A stretch of DNA of 64,000 nucleotides from Mesorhizobium prunaredense (GTDB lineage: Bacteria; Pseudomonadota; Alphaproteobacteria; Rhizobiales; Rhizobiaceae). A program made the translations under genes and the position numbers. The stretch lies in contig NZ_FTPD01000045.1 in assembly GCF_900156895.1 (NCBI RefSeq), positions 658,758 through 722,757 of the forward strand, read 5' to 3'. This document shows positions 23,434 through 33,139 of this stretch, piece by piece (position 1 is the first letter of the stretch; each line of letters starts with the position of its first letter). The notes below the pieces were generated by a model, which worked only from the letters and a program-made list of their open reading frames with translations, was not told the origin of the DNA and searched no databases.

Positions 23434-24342
23434 TTAAGCGATCCAGTGGGTTGTTCCGGCGCAAACGTCTCGAACGCAGCCGCGCAACCAACGGTGCGCC
23501 GGATCTGCATCCAGCCGCGGGTGCCACAAAAGTGAGACCGTGATTTCCGGCAGGGGAAACGGCAGAGGGAACCAGAACATTCCATCGCGCAGGTTTCCCG
23601 TATAGCGTTCGGGAGCACTGGCGATCAGGTCCGAGGCACGCGCTAAAGCCAGAGCTTCCGAAAAGCCGCCGACGACCGTCACGATCTCCCGTTTCAACCC
23701 CAACGGCGCAAGGGCATCGTCGATCGGTCCCCTGTCGAGCCCGCGACGGGAGATGAGGATGTGCCGGCCAGCTGCGTAGCGGGCAGGGGTGATCGTCACC
23801 TCGCACAACGGATGTCCCGTCCGCACGACGCCGACGAAACGATCACGGAACAGCGCTTGCGCGCGCATTTCCGGTCCCGTGGTCTTTCCGACAACGCCGG
23901 TTTCCAGGTCTACGCTGCCGTCGCGCAGAGGCGTGCTGTCCTTGTCCGGCTTCAATACAAAACGCAGGCGCACGCCCGGTGCCTGTTCGCCGACGCGCGC
24001 AATGAGATCCGGCCCGAAATTCTCGACAAAGCCGTCCTGATTTCTGAGCGTGAAGGTCCGCACAAGCCGTTTCAGGTCGAGCATCTCAACAGGGCGCAAA
24101 ACGGCTTCGGCGTCCTGCACAAGCCGACCGACGCGCTCGCGGAGCTCGAGGGCCCGAGGTGTCGGAACGAGGCCGCGTCCGGCCCTGACCAGCAGCGGAT
24201 CGCCCGTCGTCTCACGCAATCGCGCCAGCGCCCGGCTCATCGCCGACGGGCTCAGCTGCAGCCTTCTGGCGGCGCGCGCCACGCTGCCTTCCGTCAGCAA
24301 CACGTCAAGCGTGGCAAGCAGATTGAGATCGGGATGTGACAC
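23434..24342 (-). CDS. LysR-family transcriptional regulator
   Basis: The 302-residue protein has an N-terminal winged helix-turn-helix (DLNLLATLDVLLTEGSVARAARRLQLSPSAMSRALARLRE) and a C-terminal periplasmic-binding-like effector domain. The LNLL start resembles the NodD/LeuO/PnpR branch. A divergent MFS exporter begins 145 bases away, the classic LysR-target arrangement, so it probably controls that transporter in response to the exported or a related compound. The ligand is unknown. Confidence 0.9.
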   Translation of the reverse strand: MSHPDLNLLATLDVLLTEGSVARAARRLQLSPSAMSRALARLRETTGDPLLVRAGRGLVPTPRALELRERVGRLVQDAEAVLRPVEMLDLKRLVRTFTLRNQDGFVENFGPDLIARVGEQAPGVRLRFVLKPDKDSTPLRDGSVDLETGVVGKTTGPEMRAQALFRDRFVGVVRTGHPLCEVTITPARYAAGRHILISRRGLDRGPIDDALAPLGLKREIVTVVGGFSEALALARASDLIASAPERYTGNLRDGMFWFPLPFPLPEITVSLLWHPRLDADPAHRWLRGCVRDVCAGTTHWIA

Positions 24343-24486
24343 ATGCTGATCGTAGCATGGCCGGCACGATCTGACATGGCGTCAAACGCAATGGTCAAGT
24401 GCAAATGATGCGCCTTCCGCCATATCAAGCAAAGGACTACCTGTCTGCCAGCTCCGTTGCGGGAGTCGCGCCAGAAAACGGAGTTC

Positions 24487-25938
24487 ATGTTGAAGCCAAT
24501 CGATGCAGGACGGGCCGTCGCCGGAAATCCAGAACGGGCACCTGCGGTTCGGTGGGCGCTCGCCAGCCTTTCGCTATCGATGTTGCTGTCCTCGCTCGGC
24601 ATCAGCATCGCCAATGTCGCCTTGCCGACGTTGGCGCAGGCGTTCGACGCCTCGTTCCAGGCGGTCCAGTGGATAGTGCTGGCTTACCTCCTCGCCATCA
24701 CCACCCTGATCGTCAGCGTCGGACGGCTTGGTGACATCACCGGTCGCCGGCGGCTGCTGCTGGCCGGGCTGTTCCTGTTTACGGTGGCCTCGGTCCTGTG
24801 TGGCGTGGCGCCGACGCTCTGGCTGCTGATTGCAGCCCGGGCGGCCCAGGGCTTGGCGGCGGCCATCATGATGGTCCTCACCATGGCTTTTGTCGGTGAG
24901 ATAGTGCCGAAGGCAAGGACCGGCAGCGCCATGGGGCTGCTCGGAACGATGTCGGCGATCGGCACCGCTCTCGGTCCCTCGCTCTGCGGTCTGCTGATTG
25001 CCGGAGCCGGTTGGCGGGCGATCTTCCTCGTCAACGTGCCGCTGGGCTTGCTGGCATTTTGTCTCGCCTATCGCTATCTGCCGGCTGATTGCCGCGGGCT
25101 GAAAACGGATCGGGCCGGCTTCGACGTTGTCGGCACGCTGCTGCTTGCCCTGACGCTTGGCGCCTATGCGCTCGCAATGACGATCGGACGTGGCAGTTTT
25201 GGTCCGCTCAACCTGGCTCTGTTGGTGGCTGCAGTCTTCGCGGCCGGCTTTTTTGTGCTTGTCGAGGCGAGAGTGGCGTCGCCTTTGATCCGATTGGCCG
25301 CGTTCGGCAATGCGATGCTGAGTGCGAGCCTCGCCATGAGCGCGCTCGTTGCGACGGTGATGATGGCGACGCTGGTGATCGGGCCGTTCTATCTGTCTCG
25401 CGCGCTCGGGCTCGACGCGGCTGTTGTGGGCATCGTCATGTCGGTCGGTCCGCTTGTCGCCGCGCTGACCGGTGTGCCGGCTGGTCGCATAGCCGACCGT
25501 TTTGGCGCTGGGCGCATGACCATCGTCGGGCTCATCGCAATAGCCGCCGGCTGCTTCATCCTATCCATGATGCCGGCGATGTCAGGCATCCCTGGCTACA
25601 TCGTCCCGATCGCCGTCATCACATCTGGCTATGCGCTGTTTCAAACGGCAAACAACACCGCTGTCATGTCGGATATCAGCCCGGACCAGCGGGGCGTCAT
25701 TTCCGGCTTGCTCAACTCGTCGCGCAATCTCGGGTTCGTCACCGGCGCATCCGTCATGGGCGCTGTGTTCGCATTCGCCTCAGAGGCCATCGACATCGCA
25801 ACGGCGCGGCCCGACGCCGTCGCCACCGGTATGCGCATCACGTTTGCGGTCGCGGCAATACTGATTGTCGGTGCGCTCGCCGTCGCGGTCGGAGGCCGCG
25901 CTCTCGCGGCACGCCCGTCGCTGCCTGGTGTGTCATGA
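24487..25938 (+). CDS. MFS multidrug exporter, DHA2 (EmrB/QacA) family
   Basis: The 483-residue protein has about 14 membrane spans and the family motifs: VALPTLAQAFDASFQAVQWIVLAYLLAI early, motif A GRLGDITGRRRLLL, and motif C around GTALGPSLCGLLIAGAGWRAIFLVNVPLG. It would pump a drug or metabolite out using the proton gradient. ATG 24487, with CGGAG ahead, begins the family-like part. The last 22 codons plus following DNA recur 13.5 kb away at the right boundary of the island, so the 3' end is the left boundary of that island. Confidence 0.92.
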   Translation: MLKPIDAGRAVAGNPERAPAVRWALASLSLSMLLSSLGISIANVALPTLAQAFDASFQAVQWIVLAYLLAITTLIVSVGRLGDITGRRRLLLAGLFLFTVASVLCGVAPTLWLLIAARAAQGLAAAIMMVLTMAFVGEIVPKARTGSAMGLLGTMSAIGTALGPSLCGLLIAGAGWRAIFLVNVPLGLLAFCLAYRYLPADCRGLKTDRAGFDVVGTLLLALTLGAYALAMTIGRGSFGPLNLALLVAAVFAAGFFVLVEARVASPLIRLAAFGNAMLSASLAMSALVATVMMATLVIGPFYLSRALGLDAAVVGIVMSVGPLVAALTGVPAGRIADRFGAGRMTIVGLIAIAAGCFILSMMPAMSGIPGYIVPIAVITSGYALFQTANNTAVMSDISPDQRGVISGLLNSSRNLGFVTGASVMGAVFAFASEAIDIATARPDAVATGMRITFAVAAILIVGALAVAVGGRALAARPSLPGVS

Positions 25939-25983
25939 CACCAGACGGGACGCTTTCGGGCCGATGCTTGTTCAAACAGGGCG

Positions 25984-26145
25984 TCAGATCAGCAGCAGGC
26001 CCTTCATGCTGGCATGACCCTTCTTGCCGATGATGATGTGGTCGTGGACGGCGATGCCGAGCGGTTTGGCCGTCTCGATGACCAGCTTGGTCATCTCGAT
26101 GTCGGCGCGCGACGGCGTCGGGTCGCCTGACGGATGATTATGCGT
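25984..26145 (-). pseudogene. radC: radC/JAB-domain gene, C-terminal remnant
   Basis: The minus-strand frame reads HNHPSGDPTPSRADIEM, then IAVHDHIIIGKKGHASMKG and a stop, the C-terminal metal-binding half (JAMM motif H-x-H and D) of a RadC-family protein. Upstream of HNHPSG the frame carries unrelated sequence, so the N-terminal two-thirds are missing. RadC-like genes are frequent on mobile islands. This copy keeps its frame but cannot be functional alone. Confidence 0.82.
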
Positions 26146-26251
26146 CATCCGTCGAGCCTCATTATCTAGTTGATATTGCATAATAAAAAAGCAACTCCGA
26201 CATTGGTGAGGGCGGTTTTTGGGTGCGTGTGCGAGCTCTATTTGAGCAGGT

Positions 26252-26482
26252 TCACGATTGTTCATGTTCCTCCCCGTTGAGTCGATTTGTCGCACGGCAT
26301 GCAACGGTTTGCAGCCTTGCCCATTCGTTGAGGTCGGCCACGGGATAGACGATTGACTTCCCAATTTTCACGAAAGCTGGCCCGATGCGCATCGCGCGCC
26401 AGTTAGCCAATGTCCCGGTCGAGATTGCGCCGCGAAATCGTTCTGTCACTTCCTCCGGCGTCAGATACAGTGGTTCCATCAT
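26252..26482 (-). CDS. AlpA-like helix-turn-helix protein (excisionase/regulator type)
   Basis: The 76-residue protein is a single MerR-like winged helix of the AlpA/excisionase type: LYLTPEEVTERFRGAISTGTLANWRAMRIGPAFVKIGKSIVYPVADLNEW, with the typical order helix-turn-helix, wing, and ADLNEW helix. Such proteins control integrase expression or act as excision factors on genomic islands. GAGGTGCAAG before ATG 26482 is a good ribosome site. A frameshifted second copy is in the right repeat. No integrase gene is present in this window. Confidence 0.82.
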   Translation of the reverse strand: MMEPLYLTPEEVTERFRGAISTGTLANWRAMRIGPAFVKIGKSIVYPVADLNEWARLQTVACRATNRLNGEEHEQS

Positions 26483-26713
26483 CTTGCACCTCAAATCAAG
26501 GCTCGGTCGGGATGGTCGAGTCCACGAATGGTGGGACGGAGACGACCTCCCGCGCTCGGGGGCGACAAGGCGATCTTCATTGAGAAAATCAGTCGATACC
26601 GGCGCGTCACGCACCTCTACGGCGACTTCGCCTCAAGACAGAAGCGGCTTCTGACCACGGTAGGATCGTCTCGGGCTGCCGGTTAGAAAAAGGTCGGGGG
26701 AAGGGGCGACCAT

Positions 26714-26917
26714 TGGTCGGATCGGGCGGGGCAGGGGATGTACCCACCAAGCCCTCCGAAGGTGGAGGCCCGCGTCGAGCCGAAGCTGCGAAAGGGCGCG
26801 TATCGCGAACCGATCGGACAGCATGATGGGGCAGCGGCTTTGCCAACGAGCGGATCGTCGGTCATGCTTGTCTAAAGCGTCGCGTGCACAACCAAGCGAA
26901 GCTGTTCGCAACGGAAC
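26714..26917. other. Gap between left repeat and island genes
   Basis: About 200 bases with no supported gene. Weak similarity to the bases after the right repeat continues for a few tens of bases. It contains the 3' end of the minus-strand island unit; no strong terminator hairpin was seen. Confidence 0.4.
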
Positions 26918-29860
26918 TCACGGCCACCAGTTGGTCGCGGTCTTCACGGACCGAAGGGCGCTCCTCACTGCCTCTATTCCGCACAGTTCATACGCGAGGG
27001 CGGCAACGATCCGGAACTCTGCAAGAACGACTTCTCTGCTGTGTAGCCACAGCCTTTCTAACCAAAATTCCAGAAGAGTTGACTTTTCATTTTCAGCAAG
27101 GAAACCAAACGATATCGCGATGTGTTGCAGGGGCGTACGTCTGTCATCCTCTTCGTCAATGGTGTCGATGATGAGCAATGCTTCTTGAATCAGAGATAAT
27201 CTCTTAGATGGGTCGCAGTGCGGAGCAATCACCGCCAGCATTTTAGCTTGTACATTTTCACGATTCATTGCACGGATTACCTTATACGACTGATCGAACA
27301 TTCCTGCGCTAGCAAAATACTCGGCAGCTCTCGCTTCATCAGTCTCGGCATATTCGTCCTCGTACTCCTCGCGAGCTTGCTTCAGCGCCGCCACCGCAAT
27401 CTGCTTGCGGCGCTTCATCGAAATGTGTGTTCTCAGGTGATCGGGGAAATCTTCCAAACGTCCTGTTTTGCTGAGCTCTGCGCAAAGAGCCTCCGCGAAT
27501 GCTCGTTGTTGCCCAAGTTCGCCCGCAGATCTGGCCGCGCGAAGGACGCTCTCTCTCATTGTCCAGTCTGAGGAATTGTCCTTCGTCGCGACCACATTCT
27601 GAAGCATAATCCTATATTCACGCACCAGCGTGCGAAATGACAACCCAACGCTCTCAGCTAGTTGTGACGAGCTGGGCAAAGCAACGGAAACCCGCTTACG
27701 CGCGGCAGCCAAATTATGAACCTGAGCTTTCACGGCTGGCGGAATGTACTCGAGGTACTCGGCAGTTAGTCCTGGCCTTGCTGTTTTTGGCACTGTTCTA
27801 AGTTTCGCCCGGAGCATACGACAAACCGCCAATTGCGCATGGCGACCCAAGTACGGAATCAGTTCGAGGAGGCGGTGGTTTGACGCTGGTTTGCCGTCTC
27901 GCCCCTCCAAGAAGAACGTTCCCTTTCGGACAAAACTCCTTAGATAGCACTTAGCTAGGTTCTCCCTTTGCGGCCCACGCTCAGGCAGCGCTCGAAGCCA
28001 CTCGACCGCACCGTCATAATTCCTCACAAGTTTCCCCGACCACGAACTGTAGGACTCGAATGGCAAGGCGATATCGTCCCGAGTGTTACGGGGGTCCGGC
28101 TCGAATAGTCGAAGCCATGCAATGAGGTGATCCCTTTCTTCCCCGTCGTTTACTGCCCTAGACGCCTCCAATGCAGCAGTCGCTACCTTCTCCTTGACCG
28201 GCATGGACAGATGGGGAAGCACCGGCAGCAGCGCCATCGAACGGTTCGCCGGGTTGCGAATACTTAGTAGTTCGTCAACAAGCATCTCGACTCGCTCCGA
28301 GCCAGCGAGCCTTACCATTTGCGCAACGATGCCATCAGGTTCATCTCTTGTCGCCGACGCGGAGAACTTGGCATGGTGCTGTGGGTCGAAAGCAGGCGCT
28401 TTGTCTTCGTCTGGCAACGTGTTGAATATTCTGAGGCAGGACTCAAAGGTGCCTTCTGTCAAGTGCGGCATGACGCTACGCAAGGCATATGCGCGTTTCT
28501 TCCCATCTTCTACCTTTGGAACCTCTTCAAGCGCACGTTGCAACAGCCGCTGCTTTTGCCGAGGTGAGGCTGCGCTGCTCAGCTCGACCAAGACGTGAGC
28601 GCGGCTCCGCCAGGTGCAGTCAAGGGTCGTAAACGCTATCTCCTCCGCCGCCAGGATTGCATTCGACCTGATGGCGCCGTCCGCGATTGTTCCGACGCGC
28701 TTAAGTATATCAAAGGCATCCTCCGGCCCAAACTTCGTCGAAGTTGGCAGCTGACGGATCGCTTCTACAGCATGACCAAGATCGGTGTCTCGAGAACATA
28801 CTTGGAGTGTAAACTCCAATGCGTTTGTTTCGCTCGTTTCGAGCACGCATTTTCGCCGCAGCTTGTCCAAATCATCGCTGGTGATCTCTCGGTAAAATCT
28901 CAGAAGCGCGAATAGCCCACCTGGCTGTATTCGCGTCTTAGCGTCCATTGCCATCAATCTCGTTCGCAATTCGCGTCGTCCAGCCCTTCCTAAAAGCATC
29001 AGCAACTCAATGACTTGCTTTTCGCCGCATGATTGCTCCGAAGTGATGTTACGCAACGCTACATCGAAGGCCAGTTTCCTGACGCTCGGAGTTTGGAGCC
29101 GCGCTGACACTTCGAGCAGAAGATCTGCTGCGTGCCATGGTTCCATTTCTGGTAGCCACCTGAGTATGCTGGGGAGGTATGATACCGGAAGAGCTGAAGC
29201 CAATTCTGCTGCGGCGATGTCTATCTGCCATCGGGGTATCAGTTTCAGGAGTGGGATCACGCCTTGGACGAACCTCTCATCCATAGCTCTGATCACTGCA
29301 ATCAACACTGGCAAACGGGGGTCGTCAGGGGGTCGCTCTTCGTAAAACCTTCTGTCTACAGCTATAGTTATACGTTGAACGCGGTCTACAATCTCGGTGA
29401 TAAGTCCCTTGGTTTCGGCTTCGGGAACGTAATTTATAGCGACCGCCAGGGCGATCGGGCTCTGATACTTATTAGTGACGGATCTTGCGTGATCCAAACA
29501 TTGGCTTGAGCTCCACTCCCTGGTATCAATGAGAGCCGCGATAAGTCCTATTGGTATATTTTCAGATAAGTTACGAATACTGGATGCGGCAAGAGTGTAT
29601 AAGGACATATGTTCAAAGTTGCCATGCCATGCCTCCGCTGGTCGACCTTTCAATATCTCATACCCTAATGACAAATCTTGCAAATAATCCGCAAGAGTAC
29701 CCAGACGATCGTGTAGTTCAAACCACGCGCTAGAGCCTCTATTTGTTGTATGAAGCACGTTGTGGATGGCGTCCAGCAGTCCACCCTCGCGACAATGGTA
29801 GAGGAGGTTTCTCCTCTCGTTGGCAGACAATGAATGAAATGGATTTTCCATCTCGACCAT
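26918..29860 (-). CDS. Large all-helical repeat protein, candidate sensor of split STAND system
   Basis: The 980-residue protein has no signal peptide or membrane span and consists almost entirely of predicted amphipathic helices in HEAT/TPR-like succession. Its N-terminus (NERRNLLYHCREGGLLDAI ... LQDLSLGYEIL) looks like the helical linker domain that follows the NTPase core in one-chain STAND proteins, and like the start of the two other sensor-like proteins nearby. I recognise no named family. It lies downstream of the WD40 gene on the same strand. Base composition is clearly more A+T-rich than its neighbours, suggesting recent transfer. ATG 29851 is an alternative start. Sensor function is inferred. 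Confidence 0.6.
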   Translation of the reverse strand: MVEMENPFHSLSANERRNLLYHCREGGLLDAIHNVLHTTNRGSSAWFELHDRLGTLADYLQDLSLGYEILKGRPAEAWHGNFEHMSLYTLAASSIRNLSENIPIGLIAALIDTREWSSSQCLDHARSVTNKYQSPIALAVAINYVPEAETKGLITEIVDRVQRITIAVDRRFYEERPPDDPRLPVLIAVIRAMDERFVQGVIPLLKLIPRWQIDIAAAELASALPVSYLPSILRWLPEMEPWHAADLLLEVSARLQTPSVRKLAFDVALRNITSEQSCGEKQVIELLMLLGRAGRRELRTRLMAMDAKTRIQPGGLFALLRFYREITSDDLDKLRRKCVLETSETNALEFTLQVCSRDTDLGHAVEAIRQLPTSTKFGPEDAFDILKRVGTIADGAIRSNAILAAEEIAFTTLDCTWRSRAHVLVELSSAASPRQKQRLLQRALEEVPKVEDGKKRAYALRSVMPHLTEGTFESCLRIFNTLPDEDKAPAFDPQHHAKFSASATRDEPDGIVAQMVRLAGSERVEMLVDELLSIRNPANRSMALLPVLPHLSMPVKEKVATAALEASRAVNDGEERDHLIAWLRLFEPDPRNTRDDIALPFESYSSWSGKLVRNYDGAVEWLRALPERGPQRENLAKCYLRSFVRKGTFFLEGRDGKPASNHRLLELIPYLGRHAQLAVCRMLRAKLRTVPKTARPGLTAEYLEYIPPAVKAQVHNLAAARKRVSVALPSSSQLAESVGLSFRTLVREYRIMLQNVVATKDNSSDWTMRESVLRAARSAGELGQQRAFAEALCAELSKTGRLEDFPDHLRTHISMKRRKQIAVAALKQAREEYEDEYAETDEARAAEYFASAGMFDQSYKVIRAMNRENVQAKMLAVIAPHCDPSKRLSLIQEALLIIDTIDEEDDRRTPLQHIAISFGFLAENEKSTLLEFWLERLWLHSREVVLAEFRIVAALAYELCGIEAVRSALRSVKTATNWWP

Positions 29861-30073
29861 TCGTTAGTCGGCGCCAGTGACAGGCACTTTTCGTCCTCAG
29901 TCTATGTCGGCGTCTGCCGGGCATGCAGCGAGTTTTATGCGCCTTGTGCACCATGGCGTTGCGCTCGCCGCTGACTTTTTGTCGGCAATCCGTCGAGTTT
30001 CCTTGCGCCAACGCAAACTCCACGTAGATCAGGGCCAGCGGGTGGCGTACGGCTATCGCGGTTCTCAGCTCAT
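29861..30073. other. Gap between the two minus-strand island genes
   Basis: These 213 bases separate the WD40 gene stop from the helical-repeat gene start. I see no gene or clear terminator, so the downstream gene could be read through from the WD40 unit or have its own promoter here. Confidence 0.4.
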
Positions 30074-32875
30074 TTATGCTTGGAAAATGCCGGCACGCCA
30101 ATGCGCATATATCTGATCGCGATTGGCAATATCGGGTAGCGCTTTAAGGAGCGCGAGTGCGGATTCGCGATCGCCGTGTTCACCGATCGTTTGTATGCGC
30201 TTCAAATGCGCGGCGACATGAAGGCATTGCTGCGCTAGCGGGTATAGGTTCTTCCTGGAAGCGGATTTAGGTGTCACTCCGCCGGCATTGAGTTGGTCAT
30301 ACCCCTCGATCTTCCACATATGTATCTCACCGGAACGATCGATGACGCAAACGGCCTTTCCGTCCGCCAGAAATCCCGCGAATTTGGGCTCAACATCGAC
30401 GAACGTTCTTAGCAGCGGCTCGCCGGTCAGAAGGCGCCACACGATCAACATGCCATCGCGCGAGACCGAACAGACCAGCCCTTGTTCCTCAGCACATGCG
30501 ACCGCCATCACGGCGACTTCGTGCCGTAACCCTGCGATCCGCTGCCAGCCTCCGTCGAAGCGCCAGGCACTGGCTTCGTTGTCGTCCGTCCCGACGATCA
30601 CGACGCCATTTAGCGTTGTACAAAGCGCGTGGACCGAGCCGCTGAACCGTTGCTCAATCGAGTGTTCGGCGGTTTCGCAATCCCAGAGACAGATCTTACC
30701 GCTGACACGAGGATGGTCTTCCGTATCCGCGTATCCACAGAACAGTGCGGTTCCGCCGGGTGCGATAGCGGCCGATTCAAGGGGCGCTTTCAGCATGCCG
30801 ACGCGCATCACGGTGATCGTCCGCTTTGGCATGGAGTTGCGGTCGTACGGCAGCAAGAAGGAGCGGCTGTTCGCGGTGATCGGCGCGAAGAGTGGGTATT
30901 CGATCAAACCTCTGGGCGAGCCGACCAGAAGATTGACGGCGCCATCGCTCACCCGCAGGAGAATCCGGTTTGGGTAGTCCGATTGGTCGGCGTCGGTCAG
31001 GGAGCGGGGTGGGAGTGGAATGTCGCCCGGGATGTTCTGAGAAAGGATGATTTTTCGGCTGTCCAGATCCACGATGTGAACGAAAAATTTCAACGTTCGC
31101 GTTTCGCCCAGGACACGGCCGGAGAGAATTACGGCGAGCGAGCCTTGCGCGTCGAAGTCGACCCCGACTTCTCCGTCTGGCAGCGCGATGCTCTCAACTA
31201 CATCATCGGCACGATTGAGAGGGACGGCGACCAGTCGGTTCTGGTAAAGCAGCAGCAAATCATTCTCGACGATGCGTGCGGCGCTCGGTTCTTCTCGGCG
31301 CCGGCTCTCGAAAACGAGCGAAGAGCTTCGCTGGTCATAGACCGAGATCTGGCCGGAACTGTCGCCAACTGCGACCAGCTTGCCCGATTGTGAAAAGCAG
31401 ATCGCCGTCACGGCATAGTCTGCCTTGTGGATCTGCTTCGGAGAACCGCCATCTTCGGCGATCGATATGAGCTCTGCCACGCCATGGGCGGTGCCCAAGC
31501 ACACCCGGTCGGAATCGCCGGGTTCGACCGCGAGACAATTGACGCGGAAGCCGCGGTCCAACGCCTCTGGATTGAACCCAAGGCTGCCGCCCGTTCCTCG
31601 GTCGAAGTCGTAAAGATAGATCCCGTCAGGTACCGACTGGTGGAACGGTGTCATCTCGGGAGGAATCGGAGGTTCGCCGAGGACACAGATCGCATTCCGG
31701 CCGACGGCTTGCGCGGCGTGGGAAAATCCGAACGTCCCCGTACAGGGGGCGCATATCTTGGACACGATCGGGCGCAGGGCGTCGATGCGGTCGTCGAATT
31801 CGACCATGCGGGCATGAGTCTGGTCCGGATCGTGCTTCCTCTCGAGATGGATTTCGGAAAAGATCTCGCTGGTCTTTTCCTGGGTTATCGGAACGTGATC
31901 TGGCGTCAGATAGCAAACGACACCATCCATGCTGAGCATCATAACATGGTCGTCCCGCCCGGGAACCGGATCCCAGGTCAATACCAGAGGACGCGAGGCC
32001 AGTTGCTGGCCGATTTCGGTGCAGGCTCCCGTGGAAAGGCTTGCCAGCCAAAGTGTGCCGGCCGCCTCCGAACCCGTCGGCAAGCCGGCTCCGAGGATCA
32101 GATGGTCATCGGATCGCCAGCGTACGTGATAAACGAAGTCGCCAAGGCCATACAATCTGTGCGCTCGACCGGTCTGGTCCCAGACGATCGCCCCGGATGC
32201 ATGCGGTGTGGGCTCAGCGGCGCCGAAACCGGCGGCAAGGAACCTGCCGTCCGGAGAGACCACCAGTGACTTCGCGGCGGAGGGCGGCGTTTGGCAGCGT
32301 CGTGAAAGCTCTCCTCGGACCAAATCCCAGATCCACACTTCACGTCCAAGGCTGGAGACTGCCAGGTACCGGTCTTCGCGCCAAAAGGCCAGCGAGATGA
32401 CCTGTGCGGTGTGCTGGGGGTGCGGCGCGCCTCTGGTCTTGCGCAGCCACGATGGCCGCGCAATCGCTACTAACGGCAGTAGTGCCGCGGCCTCCTGTAT
32501 GGCTACGTCGCTGGTATTGGCAGCCTGCTGGTATAGGGTCTCTGGCGCTGTTCGGAGGAAATGCGCTTCGCGCGAAACGAACCGATCGAAGACCGCGATC
32601 GGTTGATCCTCATGCCAGCGACTTCCGAGCGCGAGGCGGGTTATTTCATAGTCCTGCAGCAATCCATCGACCATTCCGGCTTCGGTCTTTGCGGAGAGGA
32701 ACAGGAGATCGGTGAGCAACCGCTCGAGCGGAGCCCAGGCCTCCAGCGCGCAGAGGTGGTGCGAGAGATGAGAGAGTTCGTAGTCGGTCAGCTCTTTGTA
32801 GGGATTAGGGTTCCCTTCGGTGTCGCTCTCTACCGGAGGGGTAACCTGACGGGTGGGCGGATCGATTTCTGGCAT
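30074..32875 (-). CDS. WD40-propeller protein with N-terminal STAND-type helical domain
   Basis: The 933-residue protein starts with a helical segment (YELSHLSHHLCALEAWAPLERLL, LLQDYEITRLAL, DRFVSREAHFLRTAPETLYQQAAN) of the kind that joins NACHT cores to WD40 sensors in one-chain STAND proteins. WD40-like blades follow, for example AVTAICFSQSGKLVAVGDSSGQ and VMAVACAEEQGLVCSVSRDG, then a helical C-terminus. There is no NTPase in this chain, so it would need the NACHT protein encoded on the other strand. ATG 32875 is chosen; the frame is open to 33016. It faces the phospholipase gene across a short divergent promoter region. Confidence 0.7.
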   Translation of the reverse strand: MPEIDPPTRQVTPPVESDTEGNPNPYKELTDYELSHLSHHLCALEAWAPLERLLTDLLFLSAKTEAGMVDGLLQDYEITRLALGSRWHEDQPIAVFDRFVSREAHFLRTAPETLYQQAANTSDVAIQEAAALLPLVAIARPSWLRKTRGAPHPQHTAQVISLAFWREDRYLAVSSLGREVWIWDLVRGELSRRCQTPPSAAKSLVVSPDGRFLAAGFGAAEPTPHASGAIVWDQTGRAHRLYGLGDFVYHVRWRSDDHLILGAGLPTGSEAAGTLWLASLSTGACTEIGQQLASRPLVLTWDPVPGRDDHVMMLSMDGVVCYLTPDHVPITQEKTSEIFSEIHLERKHDPDQTHARMVEFDDRIDALRPIVSKICAPCTGTFGFSHAAQAVGRNAICVLGEPPIPPEMTPFHQSVPDGIYLYDFDRGTGGSLGFNPEALDRGFRVNCLAVEPGDSDRVCLGTAHGVAELISIAEDGGSPKQIHKADYAVTAICFSQSGKLVAVGDSSGQISVYDQRSSSLVFESRRREEPSAARIVENDLLLLYQNRLVAVPLNRADDVVESIALPDGEVGVDFDAQGSLAVILSGRVLGETRTLKFFVHIVDLDSRKIILSQNIPGDIPLPPRSLTDADQSDYPNRILLRVSDGAVNLLVGSPRGLIEYPLFAPITANSRSFLLPYDRNSMPKRTITVMRVGMLKAPLESAAIAPGGTALFCGYADTEDHPRVSGKICLWDCETAEHSIEQRFSGSVHALCTTLNGVVIVGTDDNEASAWRFDGGWQRIAGLRHEVAVMAVACAEEQGLVCSVSRDGMLIVWRLLTGEPLLRTFVDVEPKFAGFLADGKAVCVIDRSGEIHMWKIEGYDQLNAGGVTPKSASRKNLYPLAQQCLHVAAHLKRIQTIGEHGDRESALALLKALPDIANRDQIYAHWRAGIFQA

Positions 32876-33139
32876 GAAGGAACCCCTGAGGGAAGGTCGA
32901 TCAGCTGCTGTGGTACTCGGTCGTCGCGGTCCGCAAGGGCGAAAATTCTCATAATCGCATGATCCCCACCGGAGCAGGACATTCCAATTCCGGCCTTCAA
33001 ATATTGGCAGTGCCACCCTCGCGCGAGGCCTGATTCTATGTCAGGGTCGCATCTTCCGCAACAATCTCGAAGGGCGTTGCCGACCGACCTTCTTACGTCC
33101 TAAGTTGATAGTTCAGCCGATTACCCGGGGGCGCAGACT
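32876..33139. promoter_or_regulatory. Divergent promoter region of the island
   Basis: This roughly 260-base gap separates the minus-strand sensor genes from the plus-strand phospholipase/NACHT/TPR genes and must hold both promoters. No palindromic operator or regulator gene is evident. The shared control region supports treating the five genes as one system. Confidence 0.5.

Larger units (their letters stand above)
25873..26713. repeat. Left flanking direct repeat of the genomic island
   Basis: This stretch and the one at 39390-40238 are the same sequence by eye, with scattered substitutions and small indels. The order is MFS gene 3' end, radC tail, AlpA-like gene, and a plus-strand conserved segment ending about 26686. 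It opens inside the MFS coding sequence and ends near GCGACCAT. The pair brackets about 12.7 kb of conflict-system genes. Recombination between the copies would remove the island. Confidence 0.85.

Noticed and set aside
26918..29860. Fused NTPase in the large helical protein
   Set aside because: No Walker A (GxxxxGKT/S) or Walker B motif is present anywhere in the 980 residues, so it cannot be a STAND ATPase by itself.
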